A stretch of DNA of 35,087 nucleotides from Planctomycetota bacterium (lineage in GTDB: Bacteria > Planctomycetota > Planctomycetia > Isosphaerales > Isosphaeraceae). Shown here one piece after another: positions 17,001-24,900 of this stretch (its first letter is position 1; each line of letters opens with the position of its first letter). The translations under genes were made by a program, and so were the position numbers. Under the pieces are notes generated by a model that worked only from the letters and a program-made list of their open reading frames with translations, ran no database searches and was not told the origin of the DNA. The stretch lies in the NCBI GenBank assembly GCA_021791715.1, contig JAJYWB010000067.1:1-35087 (forward strand). The letters run 5' to 3'.

Positions 17001-19163
17001 ATGGCCAACGCAATCACGTTCGAGGAGCTCGAAGGGGGCTTCGGCCTGGCGACGTTGAACGTTCCCGACGCCAAGGTGAACACGCTCGGTCGACGGATTC
17101 TCGGCGAACTCGCCGAACTCGTCGGTCGGCTCGAGTCGCGTTCCGACCTGCGCGGGCTGTTGTTTCGGAGCGGCAAGCCGGGCCAGTTCATCGCCGGCGC
17201 CGATCTTAAGGAACTGGGCGCCTTGGCGTTCGTCCCTAAGGAACAGGCCGCCAAGGGCTTGGCGCTCGGTCACGAGCTTTTCGGCAAGGTGAGCAAGCTG
17301 CCGTTCCCCACGGTCGCGCTGATCGACGGAGCGTGCCTGGGAGGGGGAACCGAACTCGTACTTTCGATGGACGAGCGGATCGCGTCCAAAAGCCATGAAA
17401 CGAAAATCGGCCTTCCCGAGGTGAAAGTCGGCCTGATTCCGGGCTGGGGGGGTACGCAACGGCTGCCGAGGCTCGTCGGCCTGCACGCGATCGAGATGAT
17501 CACTTCGGGAGAGCCCGTTTCGGCCGAGCGCGCCGCGGCGATCGGCCTCGTCTTCGACGCGGTACCCGTCGAGAACCTGATCGACGAAGGGAAACGCGTC
17601 GTTGAGCTTTTGCGTCATAACGACATGTGGAAACAGCAGCGTGAACGTCGATCGCAGCCGCTCGGGCTGTCGACGGATCAGTTGATGTTCGCGTTCGGCG
17701 CCGCCGAGGGGGTGGTGCGCGAGAAGACGAAGGGTCAATACCCCGCTCCGCTCGCGGCGCTCGCGGCGATGCGAAACGGTATCAATCTTCCGCTGGCCGA
17801 GGGGATTAAAGCCGAACAGGCGGCGGCGAACGAGGTCGTCGGCACGCCGATCTCGGCGAATCTGATCTCGGTCTTTTTTATGAACAATCGTTTGTCGCGT
17901 GATCCGGGGGTTGATAATCCCGAGGTGAAACCGCGACCGATTCGTCGCGTGGGGGTGATCGGCGCGGGGTTGATGGGGGCGGGGGTCGCCGCGGCGTTCG
18001 CACGCTCGGGGATTCCCGTCGCGCTTGTGGACGTCGACGAGAACCGGCTCGCCGACGGCCTTCGCCGCGCGTCCGAGGTCGTCGCGGGAAGAATCAAAAT
18101 CGGTCGCGCGACGCCCGAAGATCTGGCGCACATGCTCGCGCTGATGAATACATCTACGAATATGAGCTTGTTTTCCGAGTGCGATCTCGTCGTCGAGGCG
18201 ATCACCGAGAACGAGAAGGCGAAGAGCGAGACGTTTCGCAAGCTCGCCGAGGTACTTCCCGAGGGGTCGATCGTCGCGAGCAACACGTCGACGATTTCGA
18301 TCTCGCGGATGGGGAATTTCGCCCCCTCGGCGGAGCGGTTCGTCGGCATGCACTTTTTCAATCCCGTCGATCGGATGGCGCTCGTCGAGGTGATTCGGGG
18401 CGAGCGAACCGACGACGAAACCGTTGCGACGATCGTCGCGCTCGCGAAGAAGATCAAAAAGACGCCGATCGTCGTCCGCGATTGTCCGGGCTTCCTCGTC
18501 AACAGGGTGTTGTTCCCTTATATGAACGACGCTTTGCAATTGTTGGGCGAGGGGGTGTCGATGGACGCGATCGACCGCGCCGCGACGAAATTCGGCATGC
18601 CGATGGGACCGATCACGCTTCACGATGTCGTCGGCCTCGACACCGCGTTTTTCGCCGGGAAAGTTCTCGCCGCGGCGTTCCCCGATCGATCCGCCGAGAC
18701 GCCGATTTTGCAGGAGCTGGTGCTCGCGGGACGGCTGGGGCAAAAGACGGGCGCGGGCTTCCGCAAGCACTCGGGCAAAAAGGGAAAGCCCGAGGCCGAT
18801 CCCGAAGCCGAGGCGCTGATCGCCAAACACGTCAAAAAGCGTTCCGAACCGAGCGAGGCCGAGATCGTCGATCGGCTGTTTTTGCCGATGCTGCTCGAGG
18901 CGACCCGAGTTCTTGAGGAGAAGATCGTCCGCGATCCCGCCGACGTCGACATGGGCTTGATCCTTGGAATCGGCTTTCCGCCGTTCCGCGGCGGAATCCT
19001 TCGCTACTGCGATCAGGAGGGCGCCGCGGCGATCGTCGAACGGTTGTCCCGATTCGCCGATCTCGGCAAACGTTACGAGCCGACCGAATCGCTCAAAGCG
19101 CTCGCCAAATCGGGGGGAAGGTTTTATCCGACCCCGAAACTCGGCGACGCTTTCGGCGGGTGA
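17001..19163 (+). CDS. fadJ: Bifunctional enoyl-CoA hydratase / 3-hydroxyacyl-CoA dehydrogenase (FadJ/FadB-like)
   Basis: 720 residues, the usual size for the fatty-oxidation alpha subunit. The hydratase half has the oxyanion-hole motif IAGADL (64-69) and the two catalytic glutamates in GGGTE (Glu118) and GLPEVKVGLIPGWGG (Glu140). The dehydrogenase half has the NAD-binding GAGLMG (321-326), the catalytic His in GMHFFNPV (His451) and a duplicated C-terminal helical domain. It hydrates 2-enoyl-CoA and oxidises L-3-hydroxyacyl-CoA, the second and third steps of beta-oxidation. AAGGATGAGG precedes the ATG. The thiolase for the last step is the next gene, so they probably form the trifunctional complex. 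The fadJ symbol is by similarity; it could equally be called fadB. Confidence 0.93.
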   Translation: MANAITFEELEGGFGLATLNVPDAKVNTLGRRILGELAELVGRLESRSDLRGLLFRSGKPGQFIAGADLKELGALAFVPKEQAAKGLALGHELFGKVSKLPFPTVALIDGACLGGGTELVLSMDERIASKSHETKIGLPEVKVGLIPGWGGTQRLPRLVGLHAIEMITSGEPVSAERAAAIGLVFDAVPVENLIDEGKRVVELLRHNDMWKQQRERRSQPLGLSTDQLMFAFGAAEGVVREKTKGQYPAPLAALAAMRNGINLPLAEGIKAEQAAANEVVGTPISANLISVFFMNNRLSRDPGVDNPEVKPRPIRRVGVIGAGLMGAGVAAAFARSGIPVALVDVDENRLADGLRRASEVVAGRIKIGRATPEDLAHMLALMNTSTNMSLFSECDLVVEAITENEKAKSETFRKLAEVLPEGSIVASNTSTISISRMGNFAPSAERFVGMHFFNPVDRMALVEVIRGERTDDETVATIVALAKKIKKTPIVVRDCPGFLVNRVLFPYMNDALQLLGEGVSMDAIDRAATKFGMPMGPITLHDVVGLDTAFFAGKVLAAAFPDRSAETPILQELVLAGRLGQKTGAGFRKHSGKKGKPEADPEAEALIAKHVKKRSEPSEAEIVDRLFLPMLLEATRVLEEKIVRDPADVDMGLILGIGFPPFRGGILRYCDQEGAAAIVERLSRFADLGKRYEPTESLKALAKSGGRFYPTPKLGDAFGG

Positions 19164-19171
19164 TCGTTTCC

Positions 19172-19203
19172 CGCTCGCCCCTCGATGCGAGCGCGGTTTT
19201 AAA
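19172..19203 (+). terminator. Possible Rho-independent terminator after fadJ
   Basis: CGCTCGC (19172-19178) pairs with GCGAGCG (19187-19193) around an 8-nt loop and is followed by CGGTTTTAAA. The stem lies just downstream of the stop at 19163. The T-run is only four long, so it may be weak and allow some read-through into the thiolase gene. Confidence 0.5.
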
Positions 19204-19303
19204 CGATCCGGCGCCGATCGTCGCTCGATCGGAAAGCCCCTTATATTATTGATCAAAATGGTAAACATGAAATGACTCAAACGGTTATTAAGGGAAAACG
19301 ATT

Positions 19304-20467
19304 ATGAAGAACGCCGTTGTGATCGACGCGGTTCGCACTCCGACGGCCCGAGCCGCCGCGGACAAAGGCTATTACCGCGACGTCCGAGCCGAGGAGTTGT
19401 CGGCGGGGTTGATGAACGCGCTCGTCGAGCGGACGAAGATCGACCCTCGCCTGATCGAGGACGTCCGTTGGGGTTGCGTTCAACAGCAGGGCGAGCAGGG
19501 GTTCGACGTCGCGCGGATCGCGCTTTTGGCCGCGGGGTTGCCGATTGAAACCGGCGGGGTGACGATCAACCGCAACTGCGGGTCGAGCTTGCAGGCGATC
19601 AACGACGCCGCGGCCGCGATCATGGCCGAAGCCGACGACGTTCAAATCGCCGGCGGAGTCGAGCATATGGATCATATCCCGATGTCTAAAGATTACAGCC
19701 CGAGCCCGGCGCTCCTCAAGCGGCACAGCGAGGCGATTATGAACATGGGTTTCACCGCCGAATATCTGGCGATGAAATACCGTGTTCGCAGGGAGGATCA
19801 AGACCAATTCGCGCTCCGCAGTCATCGATTGGCGGCCGAGGCGACCGATTCGGGCAAGTTCGCCGCCGAGATCGTCCCGACATGGGGTCGCGACGAATCG
19901 GGCAAGAAAACAAAGCTGACTCACGACCAGGGGATTCGCCGCGACACGTCGCTCGAATCGCTCGCCGCGCTGCCGCCGATCTTCAACCCCGCGGGAGGTT
20001 CGGTGACCGCGGGGAACAGCTCCCCGGTGAACGTCGGCGCCGCCGCGGTCTTGATGATGTCGGAAGAGAAGGCTCGCGAACTCGGTTTTCAACCGCTCGC
20101 GCGGGTGAAGGCGACCGCGATCGCCGGGGTCGATCCCGCCGAAATGGGAATCGGTCCCGTTCCCGCGGTTCACAAAGCGTTGCGCCGCGCGGGGCTCACG
20201 CTCGATCAGATCGGAGCGATCGAGCTCAACGAGGCGTTCGCTGTGCAATCGCTCGCGGTTCTCAAATTGCTCAAGATCGGCGTTGATAAAGTGAACACGC
20301 GGGGCGGGGCGATCGCACTCGGGCACCCGCTGGGAGCGAGCGGAGCGCGAATTACCGTCACGCTCCTCCGTCGGATGCGCGACGAAGGTGTCCGCTACGG
20401 GCTCGCCACGATGTGCATCGGCCAGGGGCAGGGGATCGCCACGATCTTCGAATCGTGCGATAATTGA
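19304..20467 (+). CDS. fadA: Acetyl-CoA acyltransferase (thiolase, fatty oxidation beta subunit)
   Basis: 387 residues, standard thiolase length. The nucleophilic cysteine lies in NRNCGSS (Cys92), the second-site motif is LNEAFAVQS, and the catalytic His341 and Cys371 lie in ALGHPLGASG and CIGQGQG. It cleaves 3-ketoacyl-CoA with CoA to give acetyl-CoA and a shortened acyl-CoA, completing the cycle begun by the upstream gene. It begins with ATG at 19304 behind AAGGG. The gap to fadJ is 140 bp and contains a weak terminator-like hairpin and an AT-rich stretch (about 19240-19300), so it may have its own promoter. The symbol fadA (or fadI) is by analogy with the pair. Confidence 0.93.
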   Translation: MKNAVVIDAVRTPTARAAADKGYYRDVRAEELSAGLMNALVERTKIDPRLIEDVRWGCVQQQGEQGFDVARIALLAAGLPIETGGVTINRNCGSSLQAINDAAAAIMAEADDVQIAGGVEHMDHIPMSKDYSPSPALLKRHSEAIMNMGFTAEYLAMKYRVRREDQDQFALRSHRLAAEATDSGKFAAEIVPTWGRDESGKKTKLTHDQGIRRDTSLESLAALPPIFNPAGGSVTAGNSSPVNVGAAAVLMMSEEKARELGFQPLARVKATAIAGVDPAEMGIGPVPAVHKALRRAGLTLDQIGAIELNEAFAVQSLAVLKLLKIGVDKVNTRGGAIALGHPLGASGARITVTLLRRMRDEGVRYGLATMCIGQGQGIATIFESCDN

Positions 20468-20607
20468 TTTCAAAGCCGCGGCGCGACGCCGGTCGATCGC
20501 TTCGCTCGACGTCGCAGCGCCCAAGCCGCTTTTCGACCCGCGTCTTCGCGTGATCGAGGGGCGTCTTGGGGGTTTCCTCGGTCGACGTCGCGCAAAGTCG
20601 CTCTCGC

Positions 20608-20823
20608 GAGGAGACTCGCTCTCGCGAGAAGACTCGCTTAGGCGAGGAGACTTGCTTACGCGATGAGACTCGCGCTTCTGAGGAGAATCGCTCACGCGCG
20701 GAGAATCGGTCTCTCCAAGAGATTCGCTCTTCGGAGGAGATTCGGTCTCTCGAAGCGACTCGCTTTTCGGAGGAGAACCGCTGACGCGCGGAGAATCGGT
20801 CGCTCGATGAGACTCGCTTTCGT
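20608..20823. repeat. Minisatellite of twelve 18-bp units
   Basis: Twelve contiguous imperfect 18-bp units, consensus roughly GAGGAGACTCGCTCTCGC, run without a gap between the thiolase and acyl-CoA ligase genes. Because 18 is a multiple of three, frames across it stay open and give hexapeptide repeats: Ser-Glu-Ser/Arg-Glu-Thr types on the minus strand, Arg-rich types on the plus strand. No start site, ribosome binding site or family resemblance supports translation, and the ligase has a much better start at 20885. The units alternate between two flavours (ACTCG and AATCGG cores), which suggests expansion by blocks of more than one unit. The surrounding gene-free stretch (20468-20884) holds nothing else that I recognise. 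Confidence 0.9.
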
Positions 20824-20884
20824 CGGTTCGATTCGAAAAGGATTGAACATTCGAGTTTTTCAACACCGCATCAAGGACGAATTG

Positions 20885-22567
20885 ATGAACGCAACCTTCG
20901 CGAATCTCGCCGCGGCGCACCGCGATCGGGCGCGCGAGCTCGGGCCGCGGGTCGCGCTTCGTTTCAAACGCGACGGTCTTTATCACGATCTCACGTGGCG
21001 CGATTATCGCGATCTCGCCGACGCGGTCGCCGCCGAACTGATCGGCTTCGGGGTCGAGCCGGGGGATCGGATCGCGATTTTTTCCGAGAATCGTTTCGAG
21101 TGGCTCGTCGCCGATCTGGCGATCCTTTCGACGGGAGCGGCCGACGTTCCGCTTCACGCGTCGCTCGCGGCGCCCCAGGCCGAATATCAGCTCGCGCATA
21201 GCGGTTCGCGCGGCGTTTTCGTCGGCGGACGCGATCAGTTCGACAAGGTCGCGTCGTCCCTCGATCGCCTTCCCGATCTTGAATGGATCATTATATTCGA
21301 TCATCTTGATAATCCGATCGCCGGCGACCTTTCGGTTCATACGTGGGACGGAATCGAGCGTCGCGGCCGCGACGCGTTGCCGCGGTTTTACGGCGAGATT
21401 CACGCCCGCGAGGACGCTCTCGACCGCGCTTCGATCGCGACCCTGATCTACACGAGCGGGACGACGGGTCCGCCCAAGGGGGTCGTCCTCACGCACGGAA
21501 ACCTTCTCTCGAACGCCGAGGGAACGCTCGCGGCCAAGGGGATGGAGGAGGACGACGTGCTGCTCAACTGGCTCCCATATAGCCATATTTATGCGCGTAC
21601 GGTTGATCATTACTTGCCGATGTTGGCGGGGGCGACGATCGCTCTCGCCGAATCGCCCGATACGGTGATCGAGAATCTCGCCGAGATCGCTCCCACGTGG
21701 ATGGCTTCGGTTCCCAGGCTTTATGAGAAGATCTGGAACGGAGTCGCCGAGCTGCCGTTCGACGAGCGTCGGTCGCGGCTCAAAAAGCTGTTCGGGCCTC
21801 GGCTGAGGGGTTTGTCGTCGGGGGGCGCTCCCCTTCCCGGATTCGTCGCCGAGGGTTTCGCCGCGGCGGGCGTGCCGATTTACGAGGGCTACGGGCTCAC
21901 CGAAAGCTCCCCCGTGATCACCTTCAACGCCCCAGGAAACGCCCGCCCTGGAACGGTCGGAAGGGCGATTCCGGGAGTCGAGATCGAGATCGCGGCCGAC
22001 GGCGAAATTCTTACAAAAGGTCCACATGTGATGCTCGGTTATTGGAAAGATCCCGATGCGACTCGCGCCGCGATCGTCGACGGCAAGCTTCACACCGGCG
22101 ACGTGGGAGAGATCGACGCCGACGGTTTTCTGAAGATCACCGATCGTAAAAAAGACATCATCATCACTTCGGGCGGTAAAAACGTTCCTCCGGGAGAGAT
22201 CGAACGGCTGCTCACGAGCGATCCTTACATCGATCAGGCGGTCGTTCACGGCGACGGCAAGCCGTTCCTTACGGCGCTGATCGTTCCCAACCCCGACGCG
22301 ATCAAACGGAAGGCGACCGAGCTCGGCTGTTCGCTCGATCTCCGCGGCGATTTCATCGAATCTCCCCCGTTGAACGCGTTTTTCGCCGACCGCGTGGAAC
22401 GATTGATGAGGTCGGTGAGCCCTCCTGAACGTGTGAAGGCGTTTTTACTCTTAAATCGACCGTTCTCGGTCGATTCGGGCGAGCTCACTCCCACGCTCAA
22501 ACTTCGTCGCTGTCGAATCGTCGACGAATACCGGAACGAACTCGACTCCCTGTACGCCGAGAGCTGA
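20885..22567 (+). CDS. Long-chain fatty-acid--CoA ligase
   Basis: 560-residue AMP-forming ligase of the FadD15/long-chain acyl-CoA synthetase group. The P-loop YTSGTTGPPKG lies at 189-199, the adenylate motif at EGYGLTESSP, the ribose-binding Asp in LHTGDVGEID and the hinge in ITDRKKDIIITSGGKN; the C-terminal TPTLKLRR near the end carries the usual lysine. It activates fatty acids with ATP and CoA, feeding beta-oxidation or lipid synthesis. I start it at ATG 20885, behind AAGGAC; the same frame is open upstream to 20663, but there it only reads the minisatellite as an Arg/Leu-rich repeat. Position after fadJ and fadA makes this a fatty-acid degradation set. Confidence 0.92.
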   Translation: MNATFANLAAAHRDRARELGPRVALRFKRDGLYHDLTWRDYRDLADAVAAELIGFGVEPGDRIAIFSENRFEWLVADLAILSTGAADVPLHASLAAPQAEYQLAHSGSRGVFVGGRDQFDKVASSLDRLPDLEWIIIFDHLDNPIAGDLSVHTWDGIERRGRDALPRFYGEIHAREDALDRASIATLIYTSGTTGPPKGVVLTHGNLLSNAEGTLAAKGMEEDDVLLNWLPYSHIYARTVDHYLPMLAGATIALAESPDTVIENLAEIAPTWMASVPRLYEKIWNGVAELPFDERRSRLKKLFGPRLRGLSSGGAPLPGFVAEGFAAAGVPIYEGYGLTESSPVITFNAPGNARPGTVGRAIPGVEIEIAADGEILTKGPHVMLGYWKDPDATRAAIVDGKLHTGDVGEIDADGFLKITDRKKDIIITSGGKNVPPGEIERLLTSDPYIDQAVVHGDGKPFLTALIVPNPDAIKRKATELGCSLDLRGDFIESPPLNAFFADRVERLMRSVSPPERVKAFLLLNRPFSVDSGELTPTLKLRRCRIVDEYRNELDSLYAES

Positions 22568-22721
22568 CTCGGTAAAATGCGACGATGCGATCGCGGGAAC
22601 GAACGTCGCGGCGGCTCGCTCGCGATCGATCGATTCGGCGGAATCCGATAATTGAGTTCGTTTAACATAAGATTGTTCCACTCGGATGACGTTCTGATTT
22701 TGTGAAGAGATTTTCATTTGT

Positions 22722-22728
22722 GGAGGAG
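22722..22728 (+). promoter_or_regulatory. Shine-Dalgarno site deciding a TTG start
   Basis: GGAGGAG lies 5 nt before the TTG at 22734 and favours that codon over the in-frame ATG at 22752, which is too far downstream of the site. Confidence 0.65.
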
Positions 22729-22733
22729 CGACT

Positions 22734-24401
22734 TTGGCGAAGCGCGAGTCGATGATCGAACGGATCCGCGACGACGGGCGATTCGACGTGGCGATCATCG
22801 GCGGCGGAGCGACGGGGTTGGGCGCCGCGGTCGACGCCGCGCTTCGGGGTTATCGCGTCGCGCTCGTCGAGGCCCGCGATTTCGCGAGCGGAACTTCGAG
22901 CAGGAGCACGAAGCTCGTCCACGGCGGCGTTCGTTATCTCGCCCGCGGCGAGATCCACCTGGTGCGCGAGGCGCTCCACGAACGCGGCGTCCTCGAAAAG
23001 AACGCGCCGGCGCTCGTCAACGATCGCGCCTTTCTCGTCCCCGCGTATTCGGGCTTCGGCCGGTTTTATTACGGCCTCGGCCTCAAAGTTTACGATTGGC
23101 TCGCGGGCCCTCGGAACGCGATACCGTCGCGGATCGTCGATCGCGATCGGGCTCTCGAACTCGTCCCCACGCTCAAACGCGACGGACTGAAAGGAGGCGT
23201 CGTTTATCACGACGGTCAATTCGACGATTCCAGACTCGCGATCGAACTGATGCGTCGTCTGGTCGACGATCTCAACGCGATCGCGGTGAATTATCTTCAA
23301 GCGATCCGTTTGATCAAACAAGAAGGCGTGACGCGCGGGTTGATCGCGGTCGATCTGGAAACGGGCGAGGAGCTTTCGATTCACGCTCGCGCCGTCGTGA
23401 ACGCGACGGGAGTCGGCGTCGATCGGATCCGCAAGCTCGACGACTCCGAATCGAAACCTCTGCTCGAGCCGAGCCAGGGGGCTCATCTCGTGATCGATCG
23501 CGATTTCCTTCCCGGAGAGACCGCGATCATGATCCCCAAGACGAGCGACGGACGCGTGCTTTTCGCGATCCCCTGGCTGGGAAAAGTCGTCGTCGGAACG
23601 ACCGACACCCCCGTCGCCGCGATCGACCCCGACCCCAAACCCCTCGCCGAGGAGGTGTCGTTCCTGCTCGATCACCTCGCCCAGACGCTCGATCGAGCCC
23701 CGACGAAAACCGACGTCAAAAGCGCGTTCGCCGGCCTCAGACCCCTCCTCGGAAACCACGACGGCGAATCGACCGCTAAACTCTCGCGTGAACATGTTAT
23801 TGAAACCTCAAAATCAGGGTTGACGACGATCACGGGAGGCAAATGGACGACGTATCGCGTGATGGGAGAAGACGCGATCGATCGCGCGATCGAGGTCGCG
23901 GGGCTGACTCGACGGCCGAGCCGATCCGAATCGTTCGCGATCGGCCCGCGACGATCCCCCGATCCATCAAAATCAAAATCTCACGAGTCTGAATTAATTG
24001 ATCGATCGGGAGTCGATTCTCGGAGCGACGGATCGGCATTAAGCGATCAATCCGGCGACGATTCTCGGCGCGTTGGACTCGAACGCGCGTACCGCGACCA
24101 AGACCGCGCGACGATCGATCGACTCGTCGCCGAAGATCCCTCGCTCGCCGATCCGATCGTCCCGGGGCTCTCGTATCGCCTCTTCGAGGTCGCTCTCGCG
24201 GCTCGGTTTGAACTCGCCCGAACCGTCGAAGACGTCCTCGCTCGCCGCACCCGCGCGCTCTTCCTCGACGCTCGAGGCGCGGCGCAAGCGGCCCCCAAAG
24301 TCGCCGCGATCCTCGCCCGCGAACTCGGCCGCGATCAAGCGTGGCGCGACGATCAGATCCGCGAATTTCAGCTTCTTTGTCAAAATTATGTTCTAACATG
24401 A
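22734..24401 (+). CDS. glpD: FAD-dependent glycerol-3-phosphate dehydrogenase
   Basis: 555 residues, the normal GlpD/GlpA size. The FAD-binding motif IIGGGATGLG (21-30) is followed by the family signature around SSRSTKLVHGGVRYL. The later TTITGGKWTTYRVMGEDA closes the FAD domain, and the C-terminal helical domain is complete. It oxidises sn-glycerol-3-phosphate to dihydroxyacetone phosphate at the membrane, passing electrons to quinone, and so handles the glycerol part of lipids whose acyl chains the preceding genes degrade. Residues about 392-448 form a Ser/Asp/Arg-rich low-complexity linker that is longer than expected. Start TTG, chosen for its Shine-Dalgarno site. Its last 72 codons lie within a tandem duplication, and a remnant copy follows the gene. 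Confidence 0.92.
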   Translation: MAKRESMIERIRDDGRFDVAIIGGGATGLGAAVDAALRGYRVALVEARDFASGTSSRSTKLVHGGVRYLARGEIHLVREALHERGVLEKNAPALVNDRAFLVPAYSGFGRFYYGLGLKVYDWLAGPRNAIPSRIVDRDRALELVPTLKRDGLKGGVVYHDGQFDDSRLAIELMRRLVDDLNAIAVNYLQAIRLIKQEGVTRGLIAVDLETGEELSIHARAVVNATGVGVDRIRKLDDSESKPLLEPSQGAHLVIDRDFLPGETAIMIPKTSDGRVLFAIPWLGKVVVGTTDTPVAAIDPDPKPLAEEVSFLLDHLAQTLDRAPTKTDVKSAFAGLRPLLGNHDGESTAKLSREHVIETSKSGLTTITGGKWTTYRVMGEDAIDRAIEVAGLTRRPSRSESFAIGPRRSPDPSKSKSHESELIDRSGVDSRSDGSALSDQSGDDSRRVGLERAYRDQDRATIDRLVAEDPSLADPIVPGLSYRLFEVALAARFELARTVEDVLARRTRALFLDARGAAQAAPKVAAILARELGRDQAWRDDQIREFQLLCQNYVLT

Positions 24402-24504
24402 TGTTTTCCAGGTTGTTTCTGTTCAAGTATAGCCGGATGCGATCACGGCGAATGACGAGAGGCGATCGCCCGAATCGAGCAAAGCCGAATCGAATGTAAA
24501 ACAC

Positions 24505-24580
24505 TTACTTGTCTGGTTGATCTTTCCATATCTCTTTTAAATCTTTGAGCACGCTTTGTGGGAGCGGCGAGGGATGAGGC
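24505..24580 (-). pseudogene. Remnant of the flhB 3' end
   Basis: The left copy of the duplication reads, on the minus strand, the same C-terminal residues as flhB (PLPQSVLKDLKEIWKDQPDK) and the same stop, then runs into antisense glpD sequence upstream. It has no start of its own and is a by-product of the duplication. Confidence 0.85.
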
Positions 24581-24797
24581 TCGTCTCGCTCACGCGGCTC
24601 GGTTTGAACTCGCCCGAACCGTCGAAGACGTCCTCGCTCGCCGCACCCGCGCGCTCTTCCTCGACGCTCGAGGCGCGGCGCAAGCGGCCCCCAAAGTCGC
24701 CGCGATCCTCGCCCGGGAACTCGGCCGCGATCAATCACGGCGCGACGATCAGATCCGCGAATTTCAGCTTCTTTGTCAAAATTATGTTCTAACATGA
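24581..24797 (+). pseudogene. Remnant of the glpD 3' end
   Basis: The right copy encodes the last roughly 69 residues of GlpD, from RFELARTVEDVLARRTRAL to NYVLT, including the stop, with a few substitutions (for example DQAWRDD becomes DQSRRDD). A GTG at 24558 would let a 79-residue peptide be read, but there is no ribosome binding site and the piece lacks the FAD domain, so it is treated as a dead fragment. Confidence 0.85.
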
Positions 24798-24900
24798 TGT
24801 TTTCCAGGTTGCTTCTGTTCAAGTATATCCAGATGCGATCACGGCGAATGACGAGAGGCGATCGCCCGAATCGAGCAAAGCCGAATCGAATGTAAAACAC

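Noticed and set aside
15423..19280. Single 1285-residue minus-strand protein
   Set aside because: Only the last 346 residues have family features; the rest is antisense to a clear fadJ gene.
20663..20884. N-terminal extension of the acyl-CoA ligase
   Set aside because: It is the translation of the 18-bp minisatellite; ATG 20885 has a ribosome binding site and starts the conserved protein.
24558..24797. Independent 79-residue gene
   Set aside because: It is the duplicated 3' end of glpD without its catalytic part or a ribosome binding site.
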